A DNA stretch of 64,000 nucleotides from Ypsolopha sequella (Eukaryota > Arthropoda > Insecta > Lepidoptera > Ypsolophidae): contig OW203998.1 of assembly GCA_934047225.1 (NCBI GenBank), positions 18,057,280 through 18,121,279 on the forward strand. Reading direction: 5' to 3'. A program made the position numbers and the translations under genes. Under the pieces are notes generated by a model. The model was not told the origin of the DNA. It saw nothing but the letters and a program-made list of their open reading frames with translations, and ran no database searches. The stretch's first letter is position 1. Each line of letters begins with the position of its first letter. Below, in pieces: positions 19,757 to 31,604 of the stretch.

Positions 19757-19988
19757 TGGATGGATGGATATATTTTTAGGTGTAAAACAATATTTTCCCG
19801 GGATGTAAAGCCGCATGTTTAATCAACACAGGCACGTAGAAAGCTCCGAAATTTTACCAATAAAAACTGACAGGCTGCGCTCCGCAGCATTAAAACTTTA
19901 GCCTTCAGCTGCTGAAAGCTATCGGACGAACACAACCAATCAAAAACAGAATCTGATTATTTGCACAGTTTTAATATAACTGGGATTA

Positions 19989-20330
19989 ATATTTTTTTTT
20001 TATGCTTTTATTGAGTAAATACAAGAAAAATATACAATATTATAAAACTTATACAGCTAACGGAAACCATAAAGAGGTTTATGTGTCGCTGCAAGCGCTC
20101 ACAACTAAAATTTTACTTATATCACTTATATTACTTATACTATATATTTTACTTTTATCAATTTTTTTATCGGGATAGTGACACTTTAAAATAGTTTTTA
20201 TTTTGTGAGGATTATGATTCAGTTGACTTATAATTTCACTTGGTAGTTCGTTTAATATCTTTGGTAGCATGTACTCCCAAGTAATTAACATATATAAACA
20301 CATACTAAAACTTATACTATACAAATTACT
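19989..20330 (-). pseudogene. 5'-truncated retroposon 3' end with A-tail
   Basis: On the minus strand an open frame ends at 20079 after a segment reading LNELPSEIIS. This is similar to the C-terminal tail of Jockey/CR1-type LINE proteins. It is followed by a 3' UTR, AATAAA at 20012-20007 and an A-run (T-run on the plus strand at about 19991-20000). The family assignment is tentative. Confidence 0.4.
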
Positions 20331-20397
20331 TATATATACTTTAACTAAGGGATAAGAAATTACAAGACACTTTTGGCACTTTTAGTAAGAATAGGCA

Positions 20398-20711
20398 GTA
20401 TACACCAAAGATTTCAAAAAGTTTAGATGAGCCCTGGCACCTAAAACCTATTGCAATGTTTTTTAATGTGTTTTGAATGTGAAATGTCACACTTTTGGCT
20501 TTATTCATATTTCTTAAAATGTTACTGCACTTTAAAAATGCACACGACAGCATATTGAGACCCTTTTCTCGTAAAAATCCAACTATCGCTGTGTTCAGAT
20601 GAGCACTGATTCCAAACGTGTGAGCGTCACCCATTTAAAGGTGAAAACATTTTGGTGCTATCATACTACGGTAAGGGCTTTTCTTTTACTTTTGAAATCT
20701 TTGGTATACAC
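20398..20711. other. 8-bp target duplication GTATACAC around P-like element
   Basis: GTATACAC at 20398-20405 is repeated exactly at 20704-20711. It fixes the ends of the element between. Confidence 0.85.
20406..20703 (-). mobile_element. P-element-like non-autonomous transposon, copy 2
   Basis: A 298-bp element flanked by the perfect 8-bp duplication GTATACAC, with inverted ends CAAAGATTTCAAAAAG / CTTTTGAAATCTTTG. On the minus strand the THAP-like frame is present (MLSCAFLKC, then AKSVTFHIQ) and open, running into an unrelated extension beyond the element. Relative to copy 1 it has a deletion of about 10 bases near 20577. Both copies keep the same THAP half-domain. They therefore derive from one deleted parent rather than from separate decay. 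Confidence 0.6.
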
Positions 20712-21817
20712 TGGTTGAATCATAGGTAGATAGCATACGGTTGAATATACTAAACCTATGTGTTGAATGTATTGTTCTTGAAAAATGACGGAAGTTTTAG
20801 GCTTTTTCCAGTTTTATAAAGAAAGGCCGGCGATTAATCAGCCGAAAGAAAAACCATGTCCAAAGTATTATATATTTATTCTCTCAGTATAGAATAAATT
20901 GAACTACCCTCCCACAGAGTTTCACATAACAATATGTGGTGAGAATATTTTTCTTATTACAAGTGCGTAAAAATACACTTACAAAAAGTTACTGGGCTTA
21001 GGTGGAGTCTAGCATGGTATTACTTTCAACTTAAACCAATAAATACTCAAAGATTTTTTAAGTTACTAAGCAGAGCAAACATGATCAAAATCAGTAAAAG
21101 GTAGTTAGTAAATCAATTCAAGCAAAGAACTGCAAAAACAAAATAAGTTCGCACCATCGCATATTCTGCAAGCCCACTTTTTGCCATTATTAAAAATGTG
21201 TAAAATAAAGGTGTGTGTTTTTCTTGTTTGTTTTCGTTTTGGTAATTTACTTTCGCTGATAGAACATTCTTTGTAATTTACACCCGTATTTCGATAATAA
21301 TAAAGCAAAAATTGGGTTGGCAGAACTTTCTTCGATGGTCCACATACAACTTAAATATAATGTTTTCAGAAATAATGTCTTTTTGTAGCTAGAATTTCAA
21401 CTTATGCCGAAAGCGGCAGTTTTTAGCAAAAGTTTAAATTTTAGCTCTTCGAAGACGTTGTCTGTGAAAACCATGCTATATAAAAATAGTTCATTGCTAT
21501 TTCTAAAAATTTACATGAGCAGATTTTCAATAATTCTTAATTTTCAATATTTCAATAATGTTCAAATATTTCTTTTTCTAATTGTTAATAAAAATATATA
21601 TAATTATAAACACATTCACCTCACAAGCCAATTTTGCTCACTCAGAGAAGAAAAGTGTTTTGAATTAAGAACCTGTGAATACGAAATTAACATTTCGTAT
21701 TTCATTGGCTCATGAAACGTTCAGCAACTCCACAATTAACTGCTTAAGGGAAAATGGGATAGCAAATATCAGCATGGCAGCTATCTTTTTCACTATATAA
21801 GGATTTAATACACAATG
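20712..21817. other. no gene recognised
   Basis: AT-rich DNA. The open frames of 67-103 codons here show no domains. Confidence 0.3.
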
Positions 21818-21895
21818 GGAGGCTATACACAGCCATGCAGCTGGTCGGATTTCATAGACAAAGTAAACTTCTCCTAATTCTGTGTATAGCCTTCC
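21818..21895. repeat. short TIR structure
   Basis: GGAGGCTATACACAG (21818-21832) and CTGTGTATAGCCTTCC (21880-21895) are inverted repeats around a 47-base interior, a likely small MITE. Confidence 0.5.
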
Positions 21896-22137
21896 AGCGT
21901 GTATGGAATCTGTACCATACACTTCGTATAAACCAATGAACTTCTACCGGAAACTGATATCCGATTTTTGACGGCTTTTGGAATTCTATTATCATTCCTT
22001 ACATTTTTATTCATGTGCAATATTTTTATATGGTGTATTATTTATAGAAAAAATCATTGAATTCTTATAAGTTCGTTCAAAAATATAGTGTCTTTGCATC
22101 TTGTGTTTTCTCACTAGTGAGGTGAAAAGTTTCACAC

Positions 22138-22257
22138 AAGAGCAAATTTATTTTGTTTCTTGTGCCTTTGAATCCCTCATCACGCTCAGGATTCTAACGT
22201 AGAATCCTTCGCTTGCTAGGGATTCAAACTAGGCACCCGCAACAAAACTTTGCTCTC
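22138..22257. repeat. fold-back element
   Basis: Nested inverted blocks: AGCAAATTTATTTTGTT with AACAAAACTTTGCT, GTGCCTTTGAATCCCT with AGGGATTCAAACTAGGCAC, and a central GATTCTAACGTAGAATC. The arms are about 55 bases. Confidence 0.6.
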
Positions 22258-23394
22258 TTATTGCACAAATAACTATTTTGTAGCTGTTCGGCAAAAACAG
22301 CAAATCATAACAAAAAGTTTGAAATGCAGTGTTGTACCATGCTAGCGAAGCTGAGGGGAAATATAATATTGTGTCGAATCACGTTCCAGGGCAAATTGCT
22401 TTTTTCTTACCCTCTATTTCGATCGTACTACGTTTGGATTTGGAAAAATAAAGTCTGAAGAAAATACCCTCAAAAAGTAACAAACTAACGCAAAAAACTA
22501 AAATAAATTAGTATTGAGAACAAAACATAAAATACACTTTATAAATACAAGCAATTATGAAAAACTTCTACATAGTAGTAGTCGAAAAGAGAATGCTTGA
22601 AGTTATGTTAGCGTGGTGAATGAATGGGATATCCTAGATTATAAGCAATAAATATAGATACATATGCCTCTGTGTAGCGATAAGGTTTATATAAACTGTA
22701 ATGCTATGTAGTGTGTTTTCTAAATAAATAAATTAAAAAAATATATATTTATAAATTTTGTATAATGATTTCCCCCCTTTTTTAAACTTATTATTTTTGT
22801 TTTATTTTAAGACATATTATTTTTGTTTTATTTATATAAACGTACGGTCAACAAAGAGATGAGTAACCCGTCTCAGAGCGTACACTTTTATCCTTCGTTT
22901 TCACTAACCTTATGAGACTTCTAAATTGGATGTAAATACTAGAGTTGCCAAGAACAAAAACACGTTTGACCTTCCCTTAGGTCATTCATGACTAAGGGAA
23001 TTTTTTGCGAAGCAAAATTTGTTGCTTTGTTTGTCATTAGTGGAAACGGGTGTTTGACCCACAGACCAGTGAGAGATAAGATCAGGAATACTTGCCCAAT
23101 TTGTACATACATGCACTACTGATTAAAATTAAAATTAAAATAAAAGATAATTTACTTGTTTTATAAATGTGCTAACGTACAACATACAATAGGTACATAA
23201 ATGAAAAGACAAAAAGGTCTAAGCTCGGCATACAGCTAGCTGACACACATGATGATAGCCGCCGATTTTCAGCTCATCCTTGTAACTTCATGATAAAACA
23301 CATATTAGATTAAAGTAATTACAATAAATATTGACTACAAAATAAATTAAAAAAAGAAAAAACCTACAAAGTCTTATGAAACCAAAAATTCAAA
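22258..23394. other. no gene recognised
   Basis: AT-rich DNA without a recognisable frame, RNA or repeat. Confidence 0.3.
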
Positions 23395-24385
23395 TTCAAA
23401 TTCCAATTCAAATTTATTTATTCAAAATTATTGTAACATAGCAGATACATCTAAATCATTACAATAATATAATTCTTAAATTAAAGCACTTACTTTAATA
23501 CTTCTCTTTAACATTCCCTTCTATCAGATTACTAATACTATCCACAAAAATATCACACTCTGGTGCTTCAGCGAGCAGGAAGCAGAATATGTCAAGTTCT
23601 CGCAAAAAAAAGAGTAAAAAAAAAAAAAAATAGAAAATACTAATGTTTATTTTTTAGAGGGAACACGTAGAGTCTGAGACTGCTTTAAGTGTAGCCATCT
23701 GCTACACTTAGTGCGGAAAGAACCTAATGACTTGATATTTAATACTAGTGGTGGTAGCACATTCCAGCATTTAGATGCGACTATCTTGAAGCAGCCCCTG
23801 GTATTGAAAGAGCAGTTTTAGGGGTCTTGAGTGTGTTTCTACGAGATGTAGATAACTATGCTAATTATTTATATCAATATCAAGGAGTTTTAGTTTTCAA
23901 TAGGTTAAACAAAAACATGATAGTTTTAATGCTTTTGTATTTGCCATATTCAAGAGCTAAAGCCCATAGATGGTGTGAAATACCGTCCGACCTAGCAATA
24001 TTACTGCAAAATCGCATACGAGCATTCTGGACTCGCTGCACAGCTTTAGCTGTTTTTTGGAATAAACATGGACCATACACAATATCACAATAGCTTAGAT
24101 GCGAGAATATTACAAAACTGCAACCGCACTTTTAGAACTAAAAATGGCCTAATTTTATATAAACTTTTAAGAGCTCCAATGGAATTAGTCACTTTTTGTT
24201 GAACATGCTTATCAAAGTGTAAGTTTTCGTCCATCAGTAGCCCCAAATTACGAACACAACTTTCTATGGGTATAATAGAATCACCGAACCTGATGTTTGG
24301 ATTGAAAACTTTAAATGATTTTACTTAGTGCTTAGTTCCGAATATTATAGCGACATCTTTTTTAGGGTTAAACATTAAACTGTGA
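23395..24385 (-). pseudogene. decayed Jockey/CR1-type LINE, 3' part
   Basis: The minus strand carries pieces of a non-LTR reverse transcriptase C-terminal region, in order. These are NPKKDVAIIFG near 24370, SCVRNLGLLMDENLHFD near 24250, and KAVQRVQNARMRFC near 24035. They match the region after the catalytic domain in Jockey and CR1 elements. Frames shift between pieces and stops occur, so it is dead. The 3' UTR (about 23440-23600) ends in an AAATTTGAATTGG-type tail at 23391-23420. CACTCTGGTGCT in it recurs at 44340-44640. The catalytic reverse transcriptase and endonuclease are missing. Confidence 0.65.
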
Positions 24386-25287
24386 TTTCTTGCTTGAAAC
24401 AGCTGTTCGTTTTTGCGATTTCAGGTTTAGTCTTATAGTAAAAGTTGTTTATGCGCGGAGAGTGTAAGACGCCACCCGATTCCCGCGCATTTTTGTGGGC
24501 AGCCCTAATGCGTGCGTCAAGCGAGCGTTGTTTCAAAGACACTGCCCCGGATGTAATACTGTTACTTACCTGTACTGTGGTAATGGCGACCACTTACAAC
24601 ACTCTTAATCTGTATAATACGCAAAAGATTTTTTCATGAACTCAAATAGCCAATGTACGTTCAGATGTGATGTTATACTCTTCGCAAATGGGTACTATCG
24701 ATATTAAATTTCGGCATGTGCAAGTAACCCTTCGCCCTTAGTTCTGGGTAGAGTTGGGGGCCGAACATGTTGGCGCATTAAATTATGGTATTTCTGCGGC
24801 GAGGTAACATCTGGAACTGAAATTATCAGGAATATAGTCCAAATGATGATTATATAACACTAGATGTGTCTGTGGCTCTGCCGGCGTTGAAAATATAATA
24901 ATTATTAATAAAAAAAAAAACTTAAAACACTTGAATCATAGAGAGGAGATGTTAGTGAGTGACGTTAGATGTAGGAGATAATCTTTGGAATTAATTAATT
25001 AATATCAAATAATTCTCTTGAAAAATAATTTGATTTTCAATTTTCGTTTAAAGTTGCGTTCTATGATGTTACGCTTTTGAAAACCCAAAACAGTATGAAC
25101 GGCCGTTTAGACATGACATACAGATCTGACGTTTGTGAAACGCGGAACATTTTGATTTCATAATTTCATTGTTTATTATTAAGCGATCATGTATCCAAAC
25201 CCATATTGTTTATATCGTTTACCTTTGTCGCAATCCAAGGAATGGAATTGCATAATTTTTTTCGCGAATTTGGTGTTCGTTTGAGAT
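24386..25287. other. no gene; possible splice donor on minus strand
   Basis: On the minus strand at about 24560-24575 the bases ACAG then GTAAGTAAC form a consensus donor, followed by a GC-richer stretch (24455-24555). No open reading frame with a domain was identified upstream. Confidence 0.25.
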
Positions 25288-25545
25288 CAGTGGCGTGCAC
25301 AGAACTTTTTGCTAGAAAAGCAAGCAATTGGTCAAGAATAACAATAAAGAAAATATGAAAAAATTTAAATGTTACTTTGAAAAAAAAAAGGTTGTATTGG
25401 AAATTTTCACTCTAGGGTAGACATTGTCTACCCTGGCGTCAACAATAATTTTTTTTCAAAGTGACATTAAATTTTTTTCATATTTTTTTATTGTTATTCT
25501 TGACCAATTGCTTGCTTTTCCAGCAAAAAGTTCTGTGCACGCCAC
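25288..25545. mobile_element. TIR element, about 100-bp arms (hAT-like relative)
   Basis: Ends CAGTGGCGTGCACAGAAC and GTTCTGTGCACGCCAC are inverted. The match continues inward for about 95 bases (CAAGCAATTGGTCAAGAATA / TATTCTTGACCAATTGC) to A- and T-runs. A smaller hairpin GGGTAGACA/TGTCTACCC sits in the middle. The termini are nearly the same as those of the MITE at 17925-18039. No target duplication was seen; the right end has an extra GCCAC. Confidence 0.75.
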
Positions 25546-26490
25546 GCCACTCAAGTGACTCATATGAGTGATACGCGCACACAAAGGTTTGTAGAGCACT
25601 ATCTCACTATTTCCCGTGCATTTTGTCCCTCTCTAGCTTTTAAATTTTATATAATAGATTTGTGCACTACAAGGTGAAGCCAATGTTTGGATAACTTTTT
25701 TATATCAACTGAGGCATTCAAACATCATCTGAGTAAAACTTTTCAAATAAAAGTCCATGGCGTCACTCACCCCGTCCACTTATATAAATTGAGATATTTT
25801 CGCTGCCGATTTTTCTTTATTTTAGTGGTTTAAAATATTAAAAATGTGATAGAAAATATTGTTTTAATTAGAATAAAATCAATTAACTTGTGTATAGAGA
25901 ACTTACATAACAAAAAATAACTAGTTTAAAACTAAATAATCCTACGAAATATTAAAAACTTAAACAAACTAAACTGCTAAAAATAAATATATTACAAACT
26001 AAACTACATAAATTTCCATGTTTGAACACTTGGCGATTTATCCATCGCAAGAAGATATATAAATTAACATTATATCATTGCAGTATAGAAAATTTCGAAA
26101 GGTCCCTGGTGACAATGACAGGGGGGCGCAGCTGTGAAACAAAGAGTATGGTAGCGGCATTAGTTTCGATTTTGGACACAACCAATCCACGCGCCATAAG
26201 ATACTTTTAGGACTTGTATGTAAATTATAGCATTACATTTAAAATTAGTAAGCTGTAGTGTAGTGTAATTTTATTAATTTGGTTGATCTGGCCTAAATTT
26301 GGACTGCCACCAGGCAAGCCTGGCAAGCAAGTCGAAAGGTAAAAAAAAAGAATTTGATTTATTTTAAAATTATTTATTTTTTCCATACCCGTGTCAGGTA
26401 AAGTTACATCTGCTTTCGCTAGACAGACTCGTACTATCTTTTTTTAACTTCTATACTTTAGACGCATGAAGGATTCCAAAGTACATGTTT
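25546..26490. other. no gene recognised
   Basis: AT-rich sequence. A 62-codon frame at 26022-26210 has no recognisable motif. Confidence 0.3.
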
Positions 26491-26499
26491 TTGGTGTTG

Positions 26500-26650
26500 C
26501 AAAATTTCTGGAATACCCGCCGCCGGTACGACGAGGAAGACATTCATCGTATTCATCCATCCATCCATCAGCCTAGTTTGTCCACTGCTGGACATAAGCC
26601 TTTCCAGGACTTTGCCATTCCTGGCGGTCATCCTGGAAGAATTGCCCATA
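26500..26650 (-). pseudogene. RTE LINE 3' end fragment, degraded
   Basis: On the minus strand GGCTTATGTCCAGCAGTGG, then ACAAACTAGGCTGATGGA and further GGAT repeats, match the RTE end at 19727-19771. The coding frame is shifted and broken, leaving only the terminus. Confidence 0.6.
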
Positions 26651-26740
26651 CACACACGCTGGGCAAGCGGGTTGGTGAGCGCGGTGCCAGAACCTTCGCA
26701 CCAGTGACGCCGCTGCCCGTCATCAGTCTGTTCCATATAA

Positions 26741-26785
26741 GATGAACAGACTGGTGCTGAGCTGCCCGTCACCAGTCTGTTCATC
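26741..26785. repeat. perfect 16-bp stem hairpin
   Basis: GATGAACAGACTGGTG at 26741-26756 pairs with CACCAGTCTGTTCATC at 26770-26785. GCTGCCCGTCA(T/C)CAGTCTGTTC also occurs twice directly at about 26713 and 26761. Both lie just upstream of the RTE terminus on its strand. Confidence 0.6.
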
Positions 26786-26989
26786 GAATTCACGTTAAAA
26801 TATTTAGGATTGTTATTTTGTATAACGGGAAATAATTATTTAGGGAAATTCAAGGCGGTAGTGACGCTGTGTCAATGTAGTGTTCACTATTAGATCATAG
26901 ACCATAGATCAATATCCTTACCTTACTACTACCCTGTGTCTTTTAAGACAAGTTTTTCCAACACTTCCAGTTCCTCCCACTAAAACAAA

Positions 26990-27150
26990 CAACAGAGCAA
27001 TCGCCGCCGATCAGCTCGCCGATCGGCGGCGGCTGCCAGTGCCCGTTTGACAACGACGGTGAACGCCGCGTCATCGCCCTAAGAACGACACTCGCCTTGA
27101 TAATGCCGAAATTGTATCGGTGAAACGGTTGGCATATATTCAACAACAAT
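26990..27150 (-). repeat. relative of the 5S-core family, core missing
   Basis: Shares CGTTTGACAACGACG, GCCGCGTCATCG, AATGCCGAAATT and a GAAAC/GTTGG block with 2060-2130 and 5405-5500, then diverges before the 5S-like part. A strong hairpin CGCCGCCGATC/GATCGGCGGCG lies at 27002-27031. Confidence 0.5.
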
Positions 27151-29164
27151 CACACTTGAGTGTTCAAGCCGTATGTAATAATAAAACATCTTCGTCAAAG
27201 AGCAATTTCACGAATAATATCCCCGGAAAAGATCCAATTATTCTGGAGGCATTAATCTTAATCGGCGATTGAATCTTTCAATCAGCATTCCAATGCATTG
27301 TTGACTTCTCCTAAGCAAAGAGGTGACTACAGTAACTGAACTTCATACCGGGTCGATTAATCAGATTTGTAACGAAATCACAAGAAATAAAATTAAACTT
27401 GCCTAAAAAATTGCTCCCTGCTGAAGATGATGTATGGAAAAAAATGTACTATACCTATCTGAAAACAGCTTTTAATATTTTATTTAAGTAGCTTATTTCT
27501 TAAGGATTTTCCGTAATCGTGAATTAAGCTATAAAATCCTAAGTAGTTCCTCTAGAAAATCCAATAGTTTTGAAGCTACAATTATAATGGTATCATATTA
27601 GATCAAAACAATAGTATTTTGAACAACTGTTACATAATGAGAAACAATGGCCCACGAGTTCGTTCATCTAGGTTCTTTAATACCTAGTAATAGAAGACCA
27701 ATTTTCATTTTCAAAAAATTCAGATCGTCTGCAGTATTAAATACATTAAAAACGGTATACTATGTCCAATGAGTCGTTTTGACTTTTAGGTTTCATTATT
27801 TGCTATATAAACGCAAGAATATTGTAAAGTCAAGGGAAAATAGACATAAAAAAAAAAAACAAGTTCATCGGATAAGAAGAATTGGTTCAAAACGGAGGGA
27901 TGTACGAATACACAAGTAAAATAAAATGAAAACAAGCAAACTATGATATACTACGAGAGATCTTTAAACAGTCCTTCAATTGAATAGGACCGTGCGGAAC
28001 CCAGCACTGTCAATTAATTTGTCGCTTCGAGATATGTTGAGTGTTCGCTGAATTAGACCGAAAATTGAATCGGCATTCGACTTGCAAATGCCTAGATAAT
28101 CGAACCAACAGATTATTACCATAGCAAAGAGATATGGCTGCTCTTCTGAAACTGCCATGACGTTTGTCGCTATCGCAGTTGCCTCTGTTTTGTGCGATTA
28201 CTATGATTTATCAGGGGTCACGGCAGTAGCCCCGCCAAGTTGAGCGCAAACGGCCACCACCGGGAACCCTTTACTGGAAGCTACTCGAAGCACTTTTAAT
28301 CTTTATATACCTCTGTTGCAAATGCAAGCATAAACTTAAAAATTATGTTAGAGATTGTACCTAACAAACCTCACTAAATCCCAAAATACTAGTCTCTAAT
28401 TAATTTAATATAGAAATTATTTTCTGTCAAAATTTCTCTATTTTGTCACACACTTACCGATCATCAAAATTCTAAGGTACTTTTAGCAGACTTCTAATCA
28501 TAAAATATTATTTATAAATTATTCTTTATTTTACCTATGTTGTTTAAACACTACTATTGAGTAATTTGCTAACTAACTTCATAGTGAAAGGTAATAGAAT
28601 TGCTAACTTGGCTGTTCTCGGGATCTCAAAACTTTACGGTGAAAGTGTTACGTATACGAGACTTTTATGATTATACATTAAAGCAGACTAAAAATGATTA
28701 GTTCTACAATTATTAAATTATTAAAAGGATATAAAATGTTATGCGATATATTTTAATTTTTTTTTAGAGATTCATAGGCATAAAATAGAGCAAAAAATAT
28801 TAATTTCTCAACCCATAGCTTAGTTAGGGGTATTTTTTAGTACCAACCAAGTTGGTTTTCAGAACCAAGGATTGGATGATATTCCGATGTGGAAGCAACA
28901 ATCGATATCAAACAATAGTTTATTGACCAGAAACAGTAAGCTTTTCTAAGAGTTTTTGAGCCGGATTCACACAGTGTTTCTTTTAAATCTTTTTAAGACG
29001 ACAATTCTAACTATAGAATTTTTTAAAAATAAAAACAGGCCAGAAATTGTCTCAAATTTATTTAACTCGATCATTTATCGATATGGAGCTCGATCACGCC
29101 TCGTGAAGTTACAGAAAGTAGCAGAAGTATTAAACATATGTAAGTACTTATCAGTCGAATTTAA
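27151..29164. other. no convincing gene
   Basis: A minus-strand 60-codon frame (27976-28158) has mixed composition resembling coding sequence but no recognised domain. The rest is AT-rich and unassigned. Confidence 0.25.
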
Positions 29165-29350
29165 CTGTGAGGTGTCCTCCGTATTCTCAGTCCTGAGAGT
29201 GAACTGTGAAATGCTAGTCACAGTCGTCCACACACGGTACACCCGCGTTTAATCGTTTAATGTTTTAATCGACGATTATTAAGTCCCAACGTGATGGATG
29301 ATGAGCCCCATCACCGTTCTTCGGGCACAAATACAAGCTTTTTTCCTCAC
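29165..29350 (-). repeat. SINE body fragment
   Basis: GTGAACTGTGAAATGC, GGTACACCCGCGTTT, CGACGATTATTAAGTCCC and TTCTTCGGGCACAAAT match the SINE body on the minus strand. Confidence 0.6.
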
Positions 29351-29718
29351 GATGTTTTCCTTCACCGTTCAGCTAGTGGTAAGTATTAAATATGAAATAT
29401 TATTATTTTACTTATTTATGTATGTGTACCTGAGTCAACCACATAATCCTAAATGTATAAAAAGTGTTAAATCATTGTTATTAATTAAATAATCAACGAC
29501 ATACTCACATCGAATGGTGGAATACCTCACTTGATCAACATACCGTAACTATCGTATTGATGTTCAAATGAATCTCAAGTTTGTTAAGTGGTACTGATCC
29601 TAAAAGATCTCTTAGCATGCACCTTTCAGCTGACCTATTATTTAGAACAAAAACAGATAGCTTCCGTTTTTTGATGGAACTCCAAATTGTCTTTCAGTTC
29701 ATATCGTGATATTGCACT

Positions 29719-29861
29719 GGTCCTCTAAAAAGGCCGTTTTGCGTGAATCACATTATGATTCTGTTCTAATGCCATTTCTTTTGCACACGTGAAAAATCTA
29801 TGACTCTGTCCTACTTTCAAATCATTTTATGATTCACCCAAGTCGGCCTTTTTAGATCCCC
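29719..29861. mobile_element. MITE, about 45-bp TIRs
   Basis: TCTAAAAAGGCCG and GTGAATCACATTATGATT near the left end match inverted GGTGAATCATAAAATGATT and TCTAAAAAGGCCG on the right. Element about 143 bp; no target duplication was identified. Confidence 0.65.
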
Positions 29862-30149
29862 TGGTACAACAGACACGGTTGTTTTCTGCCGGTCTTTGGC
29901 GGAACCGTTAAAAACCGTTCCACGTTGGTGTAAACTGGGCCTCCATTTTAACATTCTCGTGGCATGTTACGAACTAAATGTTTGATCGTCAGTGATTTAA
30001 CGGACTTTGGTCTTCGGAATAACAATGAAAGACACGTGTGGCTAGAGACTGTTAAATTTTTAACTAGCCTTTGTGGGGTTTTACTTTGGAATTTATGGAA
30101 TTTTATTCTTAGGGTCAAGTGTAGAACAAATCTGCTTAAATTAAATTTG

Positions 30150-30290
30150 ACGTGAAGTGAAGTGAAATGAATTTATTTGTAACAGAACATGTAAAAAGGA
30201 GAACACAGTACAACATAATATAAAATGGCAAAAAGGAGCAATCTCAGCAAATGCTACAAGTTGAAGCAAAAGACAATGGCAGGTAGAAGT
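30150..30290 (-). repeat. LINE 3' end, probable
   Basis: A (GTGAA)n-like run at 30153-30170, read on the minus strand, looks like a LINE tail preceded by a 3' UTR. The family is unknown. Confidence 0.35.
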
Positions 30291-30594
30291 AAAAAAAAAA
30301 ATAATAATTAAGAATTTTTCCTAGTACTATACTATTATTTACTATGAAGTTTCATTAGGTTGGTAGTCTCATCACTTATTTACCCTTATTATATTGATAT
30401 TTAAATGTATATACATATATATATTATATATTATAGATGTATTTATTAATATATTCTTATGTATTTGTTTATGTAAGTCTATGATATCTATTAAAATTAA
30501 GTTTAATTTGTTAGGTTATTTGTATTAACACTTTATTGTTTTTCATTTAATTTACTCTATCTATTACGTCTATCCCCCTATTTTTACTTTTCTA

Positions 30595-30772
30595 GTGACT
30601 ATTTCTTCACCACCCAAAGGTTGGCTGGAAGAAATCGCTTCAAGTGATAAGTCCGCCTTTGTACAAAATTATGTTTTCAATACTCTGTTTTCTTTTATAT
30701 GTCTTTTGTGTACAATAAAGTGTCAATTCAATTCAATTCAATTCAATTCAATTCAATTCAATTCAATTCAAT
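30595..30772 (+). repeat. LINE 3' UTR with (TCAAT)10 tail
   Basis: CACCCAAAGGTTGGCTGGAA, AGTGATAAGTCCGCC and ACAATAAAGTG resemble a common lepidopteran non-LTR 3' end. Ten exact TCAAT units follow at 30723-30772 in place of a poly(A) tail. No coding part remains. Confidence 0.65.
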
Positions 30773-31440
30773 TAGTATTATACTATTGACTAAGAAAATA
30801 ATGAATAATAATAATTAAACAATTGAAATAATATTTAAAACGGGACAAAAAATTTATCATTTGACAAATGAAGGAAATTTCCTATTTACTAAAACATCAA
30901 TTTAGTTTTTTTTTCATCTCAATTAATTATTAAATTACTAACTAACAAAAATTTTTATTTATAATTGCACATTTTTTTGTACTCATAATTTTCAATGTGT
31001 CTAATAAACATTATTATCTTCTTCTTTTCATTTTTAAGGGAACTCTAGCTTTTGCCCACGGCTTTGCTCGCGTGGTTTTTGTACCGATTTACCTGCTGCA
31101 CAGATTAGGTAAAAGAAACAAACTGGTTTGACATTACTAGATGCCCAAAGACTACGCTCACAGAAATATGTTTTGGAAAAGATACCACTGAACACTTTCT
31201 TCGCGACCTTCAGCACTGTACCTAAGTTTTGACTACTTAAATCGTATAAATCAAAGGTACTATTTATATTGGACCCTTATTTAAATGTAAGAGTATGATC
31301 CTATATAGTCCAGTAAATGAAAAATTTGAGGTCAAATTAAAATTAAAGGCTTAATTTTGTCGTTATTAAGGTTTATTTATATTATTTATATATATTTACG
31401 TTTATATAATAATATGTTTATTATATTTTTATTAGTAATA
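30773..31440. other. no gene; short LINE-like end
   Basis: CCCACGGCTTTGCTCGCGTGG at 31054-31075 (in two overlapping halves) resembles a common lepidopteran retroposon 3' end. The rest is unassigned. Confidence 0.35.
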
Positions 31441-31444
31441 ATAT

Positions 31445-31580
31445 ATTTATATTTATATATATATTAAAAAACACATTAAGAGATATATTTCGGGCCATTC
31501 AGGCCCGGCATCATTCACAATCACCGAATGCCCCGAAATATCTCTAAATGTGTTTTATTTAATATATATAAATATAATTA
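31445..31580. repeat. hairpin element, arms about 55 bp
   Basis: Left arm (about 31445-31500) has ATATATTAAAAAACACATT, AGAGATATATTTCGGG and CCATTC. The right arm (about 31526-31580) has the inverted GAATG, CCCCGAAATATCTCT and AAATGTGTTTTATTTAATAT. The spacer is 25 bases. It lies just beyond the 3' end of the BEL fragment and is embedded in TA-rich DNA. Confidence 0.7.
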
Positions 31581-31604
31581 TATAGGTATTAATAAAAAAA
31601 ATTA

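Noticed and set aside
27976..28158. small host gene on the minus strand
   Set aside because: 60 codons with an ATG, but no domain, no splice or poly(A) context and no second line of evidence.
30723..30772. (TCAAT)10 as a telomere-like repeat
   Set aside because: Insect telomeres are usually TTAGG. This run directly follows a LINE 3' UTR with AATAAA and is best read as its tail.
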